Origin: JAOUEA01 sp041287635
Lineage (GTDB): Bacteria; Actinomycetota; UBA4738; HRBIN12
Direction: 5' to 3'
Assembly (NCBI GenBank): GCA_041287635.1
Contig: JBGGNG010000043.1
Coordinates: 1-10,189 of the forward strand
Length of the DNA stretch: 10,189 nucleotides
Part shown: positions 1 to 5,755 of the stretch, in pieces
How the letters are laid out: each line of letters starts with the position of its first letter
How positions within the stretch are numbered: position 1 is the stretch's first letter
Made by a program: the position numbers and the translations under genes
Notes under the pieces: generated by a model
The model's database searches: none
The model's input: the letters and a program-made list of their open reading frames with translations, nothing else
Told to the model about the DNA's origin: nothing

Positions 1-7
1 GGTCGAC

Positions 8-1174
8 ATGGATGCGGGCACGATCGTGGTCGTGGTGCTCGGCATCGTCGCCGTCGGCTGTCTGGGTGCACTCCTCGGCTTCGCGGTGACGAGGTCGAAG
101 GTCGAAGAGGCCCGTGGTCGCGCAGACTCGGCCACGGCGGATCTCGCGAGCCGTGAGGAGGCCGCCCGAGAGCAGCGGGCGGTCCAAGACCTGATCCTGG
201 CGTCGATGCAAGAAGGCGTGCTCCTGCTGGACCCCGAGCTCGGGACCGCGTTCGCCAACGCCGCGCTCGAGCGGCACCTCGGAAGCCGGCCGGCGTCGGT
301 GTCGCAGTTGTTCCCGTTGGACCTGCGCGAGGCCGTTCGTGAGGTCGCGGAGTCCTCGGCGCCGATCACGGTCGAGGTGGAGCGGAGCGCTCCGTCGCGA
401 TGGCTGCGCGTGACCGCCGCCCCCACAGGCGACGGATCGGTCTTGGTGGTCGTGACCGACATCACCGATGCCCGCCGCATCGAGTCGGTGCGCCGCGACT
501 TCGTCGCGAACGCGTCCCACGAGCTGAAGACGCCGGCTGCCTCGATCCAGGCGGCCGCCGAGACCTTGCGCTCGGTCGTGGACGACGACCCGGAGGCAGT
601 CACGCGCTTCGCCACCCAACTGGAACGCGAGGCGCTCAGGCTCTCACGGATCGTCGCCGACCTGCTCGACCTCTCCCGCCTCGAATCCGGCAGCGAGCTG
701 AGCGAGCGGGTGCGCCTCGACGCCCTCGTGCGAGAGGAGGCCGAGCGATACGAGGACCAGGCCCGCGAGGCGAACGTTCGCCTGACGGTCCAAGCCCCGA
801 CGCCGGCGACGGTGCGCGGAGCCGCTCGCGATCTCTCTCTGTTGGCGCGCAACCTGATCGACAACGCGATCCGGTACACACGCCCCGGCGGGGTGGTCGA
901 CATCCGGGTCGAGAAGAGTCGGGACGAGGTCGAGCTCACGGTCAGCGACTCCGGCGTGGGGATCCCCGTCCGTGATCTCCCGAGGGTGTTTGAGCGCTTC
1001 TACCGCGTCGACCGGGCACGGTCGCGCGAGACCGGAGGCACGGGGCTCGGCCTGTCGATCGTAAGACACGTGGCCGAGAACCACGGCGGATCGGCCTCGG
1101 TCACGAGCGAGCTCGGCGCCGGATCGACGTTCGTCGTACGACTGCCGACCGCCTCGACGCCCGGAGCCGACTGA
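8..1174 (+). CDS. Sensor histidine kinase, SenX3/PhoR-like
   Basis: This is a membrane-bound two-component sensor kinase that should autophosphorylate on a histidine and pass the phosphate to a response regulator, which is not in the window. A single hydrophobic segment at about residues 5-27 is followed by a short linker, a PAS-like domain (about 58-155), a HisKA domain with the H-box SHELKTP (His171), and a HATPase domain. The ATPase domain has an N-box with Asn282 and Asn286, a G1 box DSGVGIP starting at Asp314, an F-box-like ERFYRVD, and a G2 box GGTGLGLS at 343-350. All key residues are present. One N-terminal TM, a PAS-like domain and 388 aa match the SenX3/PhoR architecture of actinobacteria, which often respond to phosphate. 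The signal sensed here is unknown. The ATG leads directly into the TM segment, but only 7 bases lie upstream, so the RBS and start cannot be fully checked. Confidence 0.93.
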   Translation: MDAGTIVVVVLGIVAVGCLGALLGFAVTRSKVEEARGRADSATADLASREEAAREQRAVQDLILASMQEGVLLLDPELGTAFANAALERHLGSRPASVSQLFPLDLREAVREVAESSAPITVEVERSAPSRWLRVTAAPTGDGSVLVVVTDITDARRIESVRRDFVANASHELKTPAASIQAAAETLRSVVDDDPEAVTRFATQLEREALRLSRIVADLLDLSRLESGSELSERVRLDALVREEAERYEDQAREANVRLTVQAPTPATVRGAARDLSLLARNLIDNAIRYTRPGGVVDIRVEKSRDEVELTVSDSGVGIPVRDLPRVFERFYRVDRARSRETGGTGLGLSIVRHVAENHGGSASVTSELGAGSTFVVRLPTASTPGAD

Positions 1175-1223
1175 CCCCGCGCGCGGAGGCGTGCGACCAG
1201 CGTCACCGTATGCTGCGCTCTCG

Positions 1224-1916
1224 ATGACGAAGTTACTCCTCGTGCGCCATGGACTCACCGCCCAGACCGGGCGCGTGCTCTACGGCCAGACCCGCGGCAT
1301 CGGCCTCGACGACCGCGGGCTGGCGCAGGCAGAGCAGTTGGCGCTGCGACTCGCTCCGCTCCGACCGACGGCGATCTACTCCAGCCCGCTCGAGCGATGC
1401 GTCGAGACCGTGCAGCCGCTCGCGGCGGCGTGCCGGCTCACGGTCGTCGAGCGCGACGATCTGATCGAGATGCACGCCGGCTCTTGGACCGGCAAACCGC
1501 TCGCGCGCCTGCGTCGCACGAAGTCGTGGGGCGATGTGCAGCAGCGGCCCGAGGCGTTCCGGTTCCCGGGGGGCGGCGAGAGCTTCGAGGAAGCCCGCGC
1601 TCGCGCGATCGGGGAGCTGCAGACGATCGCGAGACGGCATCGACGGGGCCGCGTCGTCGTGGCGACCCACGGCGACATCGTGCGCGTGATGCTCGCCGAC
1701 CTCGCCGGGGCTCCACTCGAGCGGTTCCAACGTATCGTCGTGGACACGGCGTCGGTCTCGGTCGTGACGCTCGAACGGGATGGCAACCCTCGGGTACTCC
1801 TCGTGAACGACACGGGCGATCTGGGCCGATTCGCCCCCGGCGGCGGCACGCCCGTCTGGGAGGCCGCGACCCCGTCGCGAGCCGACCGGCGCTCGGAAGG
1901 GAACCTGCGAGGATAG
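1224..1916 (+). CDS. Histidine phosphatase (phosphoglycerate mutase-like), MSMEG_4193 family
   Basis: This is a 230-aa histidine phosphatase superfamily protein. The catalytic core is visible: LVRHG near the N-terminus with Arg8 and His9 (the phosphohistidine), SSPLERCVET with Arg58, the probable acid Glu82 in IEMHAG, and the second histidine His149 in ATHGD. It resembles the actinobacterial subfamily TIGR03848, called a probable phosphomutase; its true substrate is unknown, and a phosphatase role is as likely as a mutase role. ATG 1224 is chosen because it places the RHG motif at residues 8-10, as is usual. An in-frame GTG at 1191 would add 11 residues, but a GGAGG (1185-1189) lies only 1 nt before it. 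The gene is 49 nt after the kinase and 5 nt before DUF3090. The last 30 or so residues look low in complexity. Confidence 0.9.
   Translation: MTKLLLVRHGLTAQTGRVLYGQTRGIGLDDRGLAQAEQLALRLAPLRPTAIYSSPLERCVETVQPLAAACRLTVVERDDLIEMHAGSWTGKPLARLRRTKSWGDVQQRPEAFRFPGGGESFEEARARAIGELQTIARRHRRGRVVVATHGDIVRVMLADLAGAPLERFQRIVVDTASVSVVTLERDGNPRVLLVNDTGDLGRFAPGGGTPVWEAATPSRADRRSEGNLRG
1909..1913 (+). promoter_or_regulatory. Ribosome binding site of the DUF3090 gene
   Basis: GAGGA lies 8 nt before ATG 1922, inside the last codons of the phosphatase gene. It supports ATG 1922 as the start over the long open stretch upstream in the same frame, and suggests coupled translation of the two genes. Confidence 0.7.
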
Positions 1917-1921
1917 GCCGC

Positions 1922-2449
1922 ATGGACCTCGGCTCCGTCGACCGCATCACCGCCGGCACGATCGGCGAGCCGGGATCCCGCACGTTCTACCTGCAGGCTC
2001 GGGCGCGAGATCAGCTGGTGACGGTCGTCGTGGAGAAGCAGCAGGTGCAACTGCTGTCGGCCTCCATCCTCGAACTCCTCGCCGATCTCGAGCTCGAGAC
2101 CGGCGTCGGCCCGAGTGACGACGAGCTCGGCCTCGAGGACCCGGTCGACCCGATGTGGCGCGCCGGCAGGCTCTCGATCGGCTACGACCACGACCGGCAG
2201 CTCTTCGTGCTCGAGATCGAGGAGTCAATGCCGGAGACCGAAGGGGACGAGCCTCCCTCGATACTCGACGGCGCCGCCGAGCCGGAGGTGGTCCAGCTCG
2301 CTGCCACCCGGGAACAGATGTTCGCCCTCTCGCGCTACGGCGCTGCCGTCGCCGAACAGGGCCGTCCGGCGTGTCAGTTCTGCGGGAACCCGATCGATGC
2401 GGAGGGCCATGCGTGTCCCGCGATGAACGGCCACTCGAAGCGGAACTGA
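1922..2449 (+). CDS. DUF3090 family protein with C-terminal Cys/His cluster
   Basis: This 175-aa protein of unknown function matches the actinobacterial family DUF3090 (TIGR03847) in size, context and sequence style. The N-terminus reads MDLGSVDRITAGTIGEPGSR, followed by FYLQA and a VVVEKQQV segment. The body is acidic, and the segment around LFVLEIEES may be a beta-strand core. The C-terminus carries Cys151-X2-Cys154-X10-Cys165 with His163 and His171 nearby, in the order CQFCGNP...HACP...NGH. This looks like a zinc-ribbon-type metal site; metal binding is inferred. The reading frame stays open far upstream, but ATG 1922 has a good GAGGA site and follows the phosphatase stop by 5 nt. Its last 37 nt overlap the start of the next gene. 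Its fixed company in this trio suggests it acts with the flanking phosphatase and kinase-fold proteins. Confidence 0.88.
   Translation: MDLGSVDRITAGTIGEPGSRTFYLQARARDQLVTVVVEKQQVQLLSASILELLADLELETGVGPSDDELGLEDPVDPMWRAGRLSIGYDHDRQLFVLEIEESMPETEGDEPPSILDGAAEPEVVQLAATREQMFALSRYGAAVAEQGRPACQFCGNPIDAEGHACPAMNGHSKRN
2401..2406 (+). promoter_or_regulatory. Strong Shine-Dalgarno deciding the GTG start of the SCO1664-like gene
   Basis: GGAGGG ends 6 nt before GTG 2413, inside the DUF3090 coding sequence. It is one of the best Shine-Dalgarno matches in the window, and it fixes the start of the downstream gene at a GTG that overlaps DUF3090. Confidence 0.75.
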
Positions 2450-3162
2450 CGACCCCGGGCGTCTCACCGGCGATCGGGAGCGGTGCCCTCGAGCTGCTCG
2501 GCCTGCTGCCGAACTCGTCGAACTACACGTTCCTCGCACGCGCCTCGGCGCCCGACGGTGAACAGGTCCTGGCCGTGTACAAACCACACCGCGGCGAGAG
2601 TCCCCTCTGGGACTTCCCCGCCGGATCGCTCGGGCGGCGTGAGGTCGCCGCCTTCCTCGTCGCTGCCGCGCTCGGCTGGCCCAACGTGCCGCCCACCGTG
2701 CTGCGGGATGGGCCCGAGGGAGCAGGGTCGGTGCAGCTCTTCGTTCCGTTCGAGCCGCAAGAGCACTACTTCACGCTGCAGGACCGCTTCCCCGACGCGT
2801 TCCGAGAGATCGCGGTGTTCGACCTGGTGGTGAACAACGCCGACCGCAAGGGCGGGCACTGCTTGTTGGGCGAGGACGGCCGCATCTGGGCGATCGACCA
2901 CGGGGTCTGCTTCCACGAGGAACCGAAGCTGCGCACCGTGATCTGGGAGTACATGGACGAGCCGATCCCGCAAGAGCTCGTCGACCGGCTCGGGGCCTTC
3001 GGGGAAGCGCTGGCTGGGGGTGCTTCCCCGCGCGAGCAGTTGGGCGCGCTGCTCTCCGACGAGGAGGTCGCCGCACTGGGACGCCGCGTCGACACCGTCG
3101 TGGCCCGGCCGGTGTTCCCCTCGCCGATCGGGGAACGCCCCTACCCCTGGCCCCCCGTGTGA
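2413..3162 (+). CDS. SCO1664 family protein, PI3/4-kinase-like fold
   Basis: This 249-aa protein resembles TIGR03843 (SCO1664 family), a mostly actinobacterial group with distant similarity to phosphatidylinositol 3-/4-kinases; no substrate is known to me. Motifs visible are a probable nucleotide-binding lysine, Lys57, in AVYKPHRGE, followed by PLWDFPAGSLGRRE; a catalytic-loop-like VVNNADRKGGH with Asp144, Arg145 and His149; and a DFG-like metal-binding AIDHG with Asp162. The order (Lys, then N-x-DR, then I-D-H-G) fits a kinase-type ATP site, so an active phosphotransferase is plausible. The start is GTG 2413, with GGAGGG 6 nt upstream. This overlaps DUF3090 by 37 nt and implies translational coupling. 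The stop is 10 nt before the methyltransferase gene. Family assignment is firm; kinase activity is inference. Confidence 0.88.
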   Translation: MSRDERPLEAELTTPGVSPAIGSGALELLGLLPNSSNYTFLARASAPDGEQVLAVYKPHRGESPLWDFPAGSLGRREVAAFLVAAALGWPNVPPTVLRDGPEGAGSVQLFVPFEPQEHYFTLQDRFPDAFREIAVFDLVVNNADRKGGHCLLGEDGRIWAIDHGVCFHEEPKLRTVIWEYMDEPIPQELVDRLGAFGEALAGGASPREQLGALLSDEEVAALGRRVDTVVARPVFPSPIGERPYPWPPV

Positions 3163-3172
3163 CCGCGCGGCG

Positions 3173-3697
3173 ATGAACGCCTTGCGCCACCGCACGGTGC
3201 ACACCCCGATCGGCGCGCTGACGATCGTCGGCTCCGCTCGCGGGGTGGTGGCGACGATCTTCGACGACGATCGGGACCACGAGTTGGAGGGCATCGAGCG
3301 ATGGTTCGCGCAGCGACCGGGCGCGGCCGGCGACGGCTCGGTCGCCGGGGCGGTCGTGGCGGCGGCGCAGCGGGAGGCGCGAGGCTACTTCGCCGGCCGC
3401 ATCAAGGTGCTCTCGGTCCGACCGGACCTCTCCCTCGTGGGCGAGGGGTTCGGACGCCGAGTGCTCGAAGTTGTCGCCACGATCCCCTTCGGCGAGCTCT
3501 GGACCTACGGCGACGTCGCCGGCATGGCGGGAAGCCCACGAGCCGCGCGCGCCGCCGGGAGCGCACTCGCGGGCTGCCCGATCGAGCTCTTCGTGCCGTG
3601 CCACCGGGTGGTGCACGCCGGCGGCATGATCGGCGGCTACGGGCGCCACGAGGACCGCAAGCGGTGGCTCCTGCGACACGAGGGCTCGCTGCCGTGA
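3173..3697 (+). CDS. ogt: Methylated-DNA-[protein]-cysteine S-methyltransferase (Ogt/MGMT-like)
   Basis: This 174-aa suicide DNA-repair protein should remove alkyl groups from O6-alkylguanine by transfer to its own cysteine. The acceptor is Cys143 in VPCHRVV. The DNA-binding helix is AARAAGSAL, and the C-terminal motif GGYGRHEDRKRWLLRHEG is typical of Ogt. The N-terminal domain is short and divergent, with TPIGALTIV at its start as in Ogt. One oddity is that the hinge asparagine of the usual N-P-x5-P-C-H-R stretch, 8 residues before the acceptor, is a cysteine here (Cys135 in AGCP). ATG 3173 lies 10 nt after the SCO1664-like stop with only a weak RBS, so translation may be coupled. A GC hairpin follows the stop. 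The family is certain; normal activity is less so because of the hinge change. Confidence 0.93.
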   Translation: MNALRHRTVHTPIGALTIVGSARGVVATIFDDDRDHELEGIERWFAQRPGAAGDGSVAGAVVAAAQREARGYFAGRIKVLSVRPDLSLVGEGFGRRVLEVVATIPFGELWTYGDVAGMAGSPRAARAAGSALAGCPIELFVPCHRVVHAGGMIGGYGRHEDRKRWLLRHEGSLP

Positions 3698-3698
3698 G

Positions 3699-3714
3699 GG
3701 CCCTGGAGAGGGCC
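3699..3714 (+). terminator. GC hairpin after ogt, possible terminator
   Basis: A perfect 6-bp stem, GGCCCT (3699-3704) paired with AGGGCC (3709-3714), encloses the 4-nt loop GGAG. It begins 1 nt after the methyltransferase stop. No T-run follows, so it is not a classical intrinsic terminator, but GC hairpins without a U-tract are often considered in actinobacteria. It may separate the upstream genes from the lipoprotein gene. In such GC-rich DNA a hairpin this size can also arise by chance. Confidence 0.35.
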
Positions 3715-3750
3715 GGTCGTTCGATCGCCCGTGCGAGAGGATGGTCTCCA

Positions 3751-4731
3751 ATGACGCGACGCCTCCTCTCCGCCGTGCTCGGGTTCACGCTGCTCGCCGC
3801 GTGCGTCGGCGACGACGGCTCAGACCCGGCGGCGACGTCGGCCACCGCCTCACCGACCGGGGATGCGGCATCGTTCTCCGCGCAGGTGGCGAGCTCGGAC
3901 CTCGCGGCCGACCTCCCGGAAGCCGTGCAGGTGGGCGTCTTCTCCAGCACCGAGAAGGCCGGCGTGCAGCTGCTGTCGTTCGGGGAGATCGACGTGGCCT
4001 TCAGCTACCTCGGGAGCGACGGGAGCCAGGCGCCGCTCGAAGGCCCGGCGACGACGGCCGAGTTCGTCCCGGCCCCCGGCGACAACCCCGCCGACGGCGA
4101 CGGCCCGACGCTCACGAACCCGTCCGACGTCGCGGGCGTCTACGTGACACCTGACATCACGTTCCCCGAGCCGGGCATCTGGAACGCGGCGATCACGACC
4201 TCGGTCGACGGCGGCCCGCCGATGACGCTCGATGCAGCCTTCACGGTGTACCCCGAGCACCGGATTCCCGCACCCGGCGACGAGGCACTCGCCACGAAGA
4301 ACCTCACAACCGATTCCAAGGGCGTGCCGGCCGTCGCGATCGACTCCCGCGCACAGGACGGGGCGGAGGTACCCGACCCCGAGCTGCACGACACCACGAT
4401 CGCCGACGCCCTCCGTCGCGGCCGCCCGGCGCTTGTCCAATTCGCAACGCCTGTGTACTGCCAGAGTCAGTTCTGCGGACCCACGGTCGAGGCTCAGGAA
4501 GCGCTGGCCGAGGAGTACGGGGGTGTCGCCGAGTTCATCCACGTGGAGATCTGGCGCGACTTCGAAGAGAGCACCGTGAACCAGGCGGCCGCGGACTGGC
4601 TCTTGCGCGACGGCGACCTCACCGAACCCTGGATGTTCCTGATCGACGCCAAGGGCGTGATCGTCGAGCGCTGGGGCCCGCTGTTCGACCTCGACGACGT
4701 GCGAGCCTCGCTCGACGCCCTTCGTTCCTGA
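3751..4731 (+). CDS. Secreted lipoprotein with C-terminal thioredoxin-like domain
   Basis: This 326-aa protein should be anchored by lipid on the outer face of the membrane. The signal peptide MTRRLLSAVLGFTLLAAC ends in a lipobox with Cys18. A low-complexity Ala/Ser/Thr linker follows (about 20-45). Residues of about 45-165 look like a beta-rich, Ig-like region, with a segment reading TFPEPGIWNAAI. Residues of about 210-326 look thioredoxin-like, with LVQFATPVYC, FIHVEIW, PWMFLIDAKGVIVERW and a final helix. The redox site is unusual: Cys237 and Cys242 are separated by four residues (CQSQFCGP), and the second Cys of a normal CGPC motif is Thr. ATG 3751 has GAGAGG at 3735-3740, 10 nt upstream. 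The frame is open further upstream, but only this start gives the signal peptide. The function is probably envelope thiol/disulfide or metal handling; the substrate is unknown. Confidence 0.85.
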   Translation: MTRRLLSAVLGFTLLAACVGDDGSDPAATSATASPTGDAASFSAQVASSDLAADLPEAVQVGVFSSTEKAGVQLLSFGEIDVAFSYLGSDGSQAPLEGPATTAEFVPAPGDNPADGDGPTLTNPSDVAGVYVTPDITFPEPGIWNAAITTSVDGGPPMTLDAAFTVYPEHRIPAPGDEALATKNLTTDSKGVPAVAIDSRAQDGAEVPDPELHDTTIADALRRGRPALVQFATPVYCQSQFCGPTVEAQEALAEEYGGVAEFIHVEIWRDFEESTVNQAAADWLLRDGDLTEPWMFLIDAKGVIVERWGPLFDLDDVRASLDALRS

Positions 4732-4776
4732 GGGACGCCACCAACGATCACATCTTCCAGGCAGGGTGCCCGTAGC

Positions 4777-5736
4777 ATGGACGACATGGAACAGCAGCCG
4801 GTGATCCCGCCGCCCCCACCCGGGGGCGACCACTGCTATCGGCATCCCTCGGTCGCCACCGGCGTGCACTGCACCCGGTGCGGGCGCGCGATCTGCACCG
4901 AATGCATGATCGCGGCCCCGGTGGGGCACCAATGCCCCACGTGTGTAGCCGAGGCCCGCAGCGAGTACCGGAAGGGGCCCGGCCGGCGCGTGGCGATCGC
5001 GAACGCCAAGGCCATCTCGGTCACGAGCGTGCTGCTCGCGCTCATGGGCATCGGATACCTGCTCGAGGTGGTCCTGGGCGGCGTGGGATCGCTGATGAGC
5101 GGGCCGAACACGATCCACCTGGTGCGGCTCGGGGCGTCGATCGGCCTCGCGCAGCTCCCCAACGGCGACGTGGTCGGCATCGCGGTGGGCGAGCAGTGGC
5201 GCATGGTCACCGCGATCTTCCTGCACGGCGGCATCCTGCACCTGTTGATGAACGCCTATGCACTGTGGCTGTTCGGGCCGGTCGTCGAGCGCGAGCTCGG
5301 GCGCGGGCGCTTCCTCCTGATCTTCCTCACGACGGGGCTCTTCGCGAGTGCGGCCTCGTACGCGTTCGCGAGCGACCCGGTGCAGGTGAGCGTCGGGGCG
5401 TCCGGGGCGATCTTCGGGGTCGTCGGGGCTTTCGTCGCGTACAACTACCGGCACCGCGAGTTGGCGCTGGCGGCGGCGCGCCTGCGAGGGTTGGTGCCGT
5501 TCCTGATCCTGAACATGGTGCTGGCCTTCGGCCTCAACTCCGTCATCGACTGGCGAGCCCACCTCGGCGGATTCGTCGCCGGGCTAGCGGCCGGCATCGT
5601 CGCCGAGGGATGGGGCACGCGCTCGATGCGCACGGCGATCGCGGTCGGGGGTTTCGCCGCGCTCACGGTGGGTGCGCTCGCGCTCGCGGCGTGGAAGACG
5701 GCACAGTACCGAACCGAGTTCCCCGCGTTCTTCTGA
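4777..5736 (+). CDS. Rhomboid family intramembrane serine protease with N-terminal B-box-like zinc finger
   Basis: This 319-aa polytopic membrane protease should cleave TM helices of client proteins. The cytosolic N-terminus holds a Cys/His cluster resembling a B-box zinc finger: Cys20, His23, Cys32, Cys35, Cys40, Cys43, His51, Cys53 and Cys56, in CxxH, CxxC, CxxC and CxxC pairs. The first TM is at about 72-95. The rhomboid core follows, with His150 and His155 and oxyanion-hole Asn159 in HGGILHLLMN, the GASG box with nucleophile Ser209, and the catalytic His262 in AHLGGFVAG. The catalytic dyad is intact. A further TM follows near 287-306. ATG 4777 is chosen, with an AGGG 10 nt upstream; ATG 4786 is an alternative that removes three residues. 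The gene is 45 nt after the lipoprotein and converges on the propeller gene. Substrates are unknown. Confidence 0.92.
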   Translation: MDDMEQQPVIPPPPPGGDHCYRHPSVATGVHCTRCGRAICTECMIAAPVGHQCPTCVAEARSEYRKGPGRRVAIANAKAISVTSVLLALMGIGYLLEVVLGGVGSLMSGPNTIHLVRLGASIGLAQLPNGDVVGIAVGEQWRMVTAIFLHGGILHLLMNAYALWLFGPVVERELGRGRFLLIFLTTGLFASAASYAFASDPVQVSVGASGAIFGVVGAFVAYNYRHRELALAAARLRGLVPFLILNMVLAFGLNSVIDWRAHLGGFVAGLAAGIVAEGWGTRSMRTAIAVGGFAALTVGALALAAWKTAQYRTEFPAFF

Positions 5737-5755
5737 GCGAACCCTGGGCGCTGGC

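Noticed and set aside
1191..1223. GTG 1191 as the start of the histidine phosphatase
   Set aside because: The GGAGG before it is only 1 nt away. The 11 extra residues precede the usual N-terminal LVRHG strand and do not resemble the family.
3850..5562. A 570-codon open frame on the - strand opposite the lipoprotein and rhomboid genes
   Set aside because: It lies wholly antisense to two genes with clear family motifs. Its translation is Arg/Asp/His-rich without domains, as expected from the reverse of high-GC codons.
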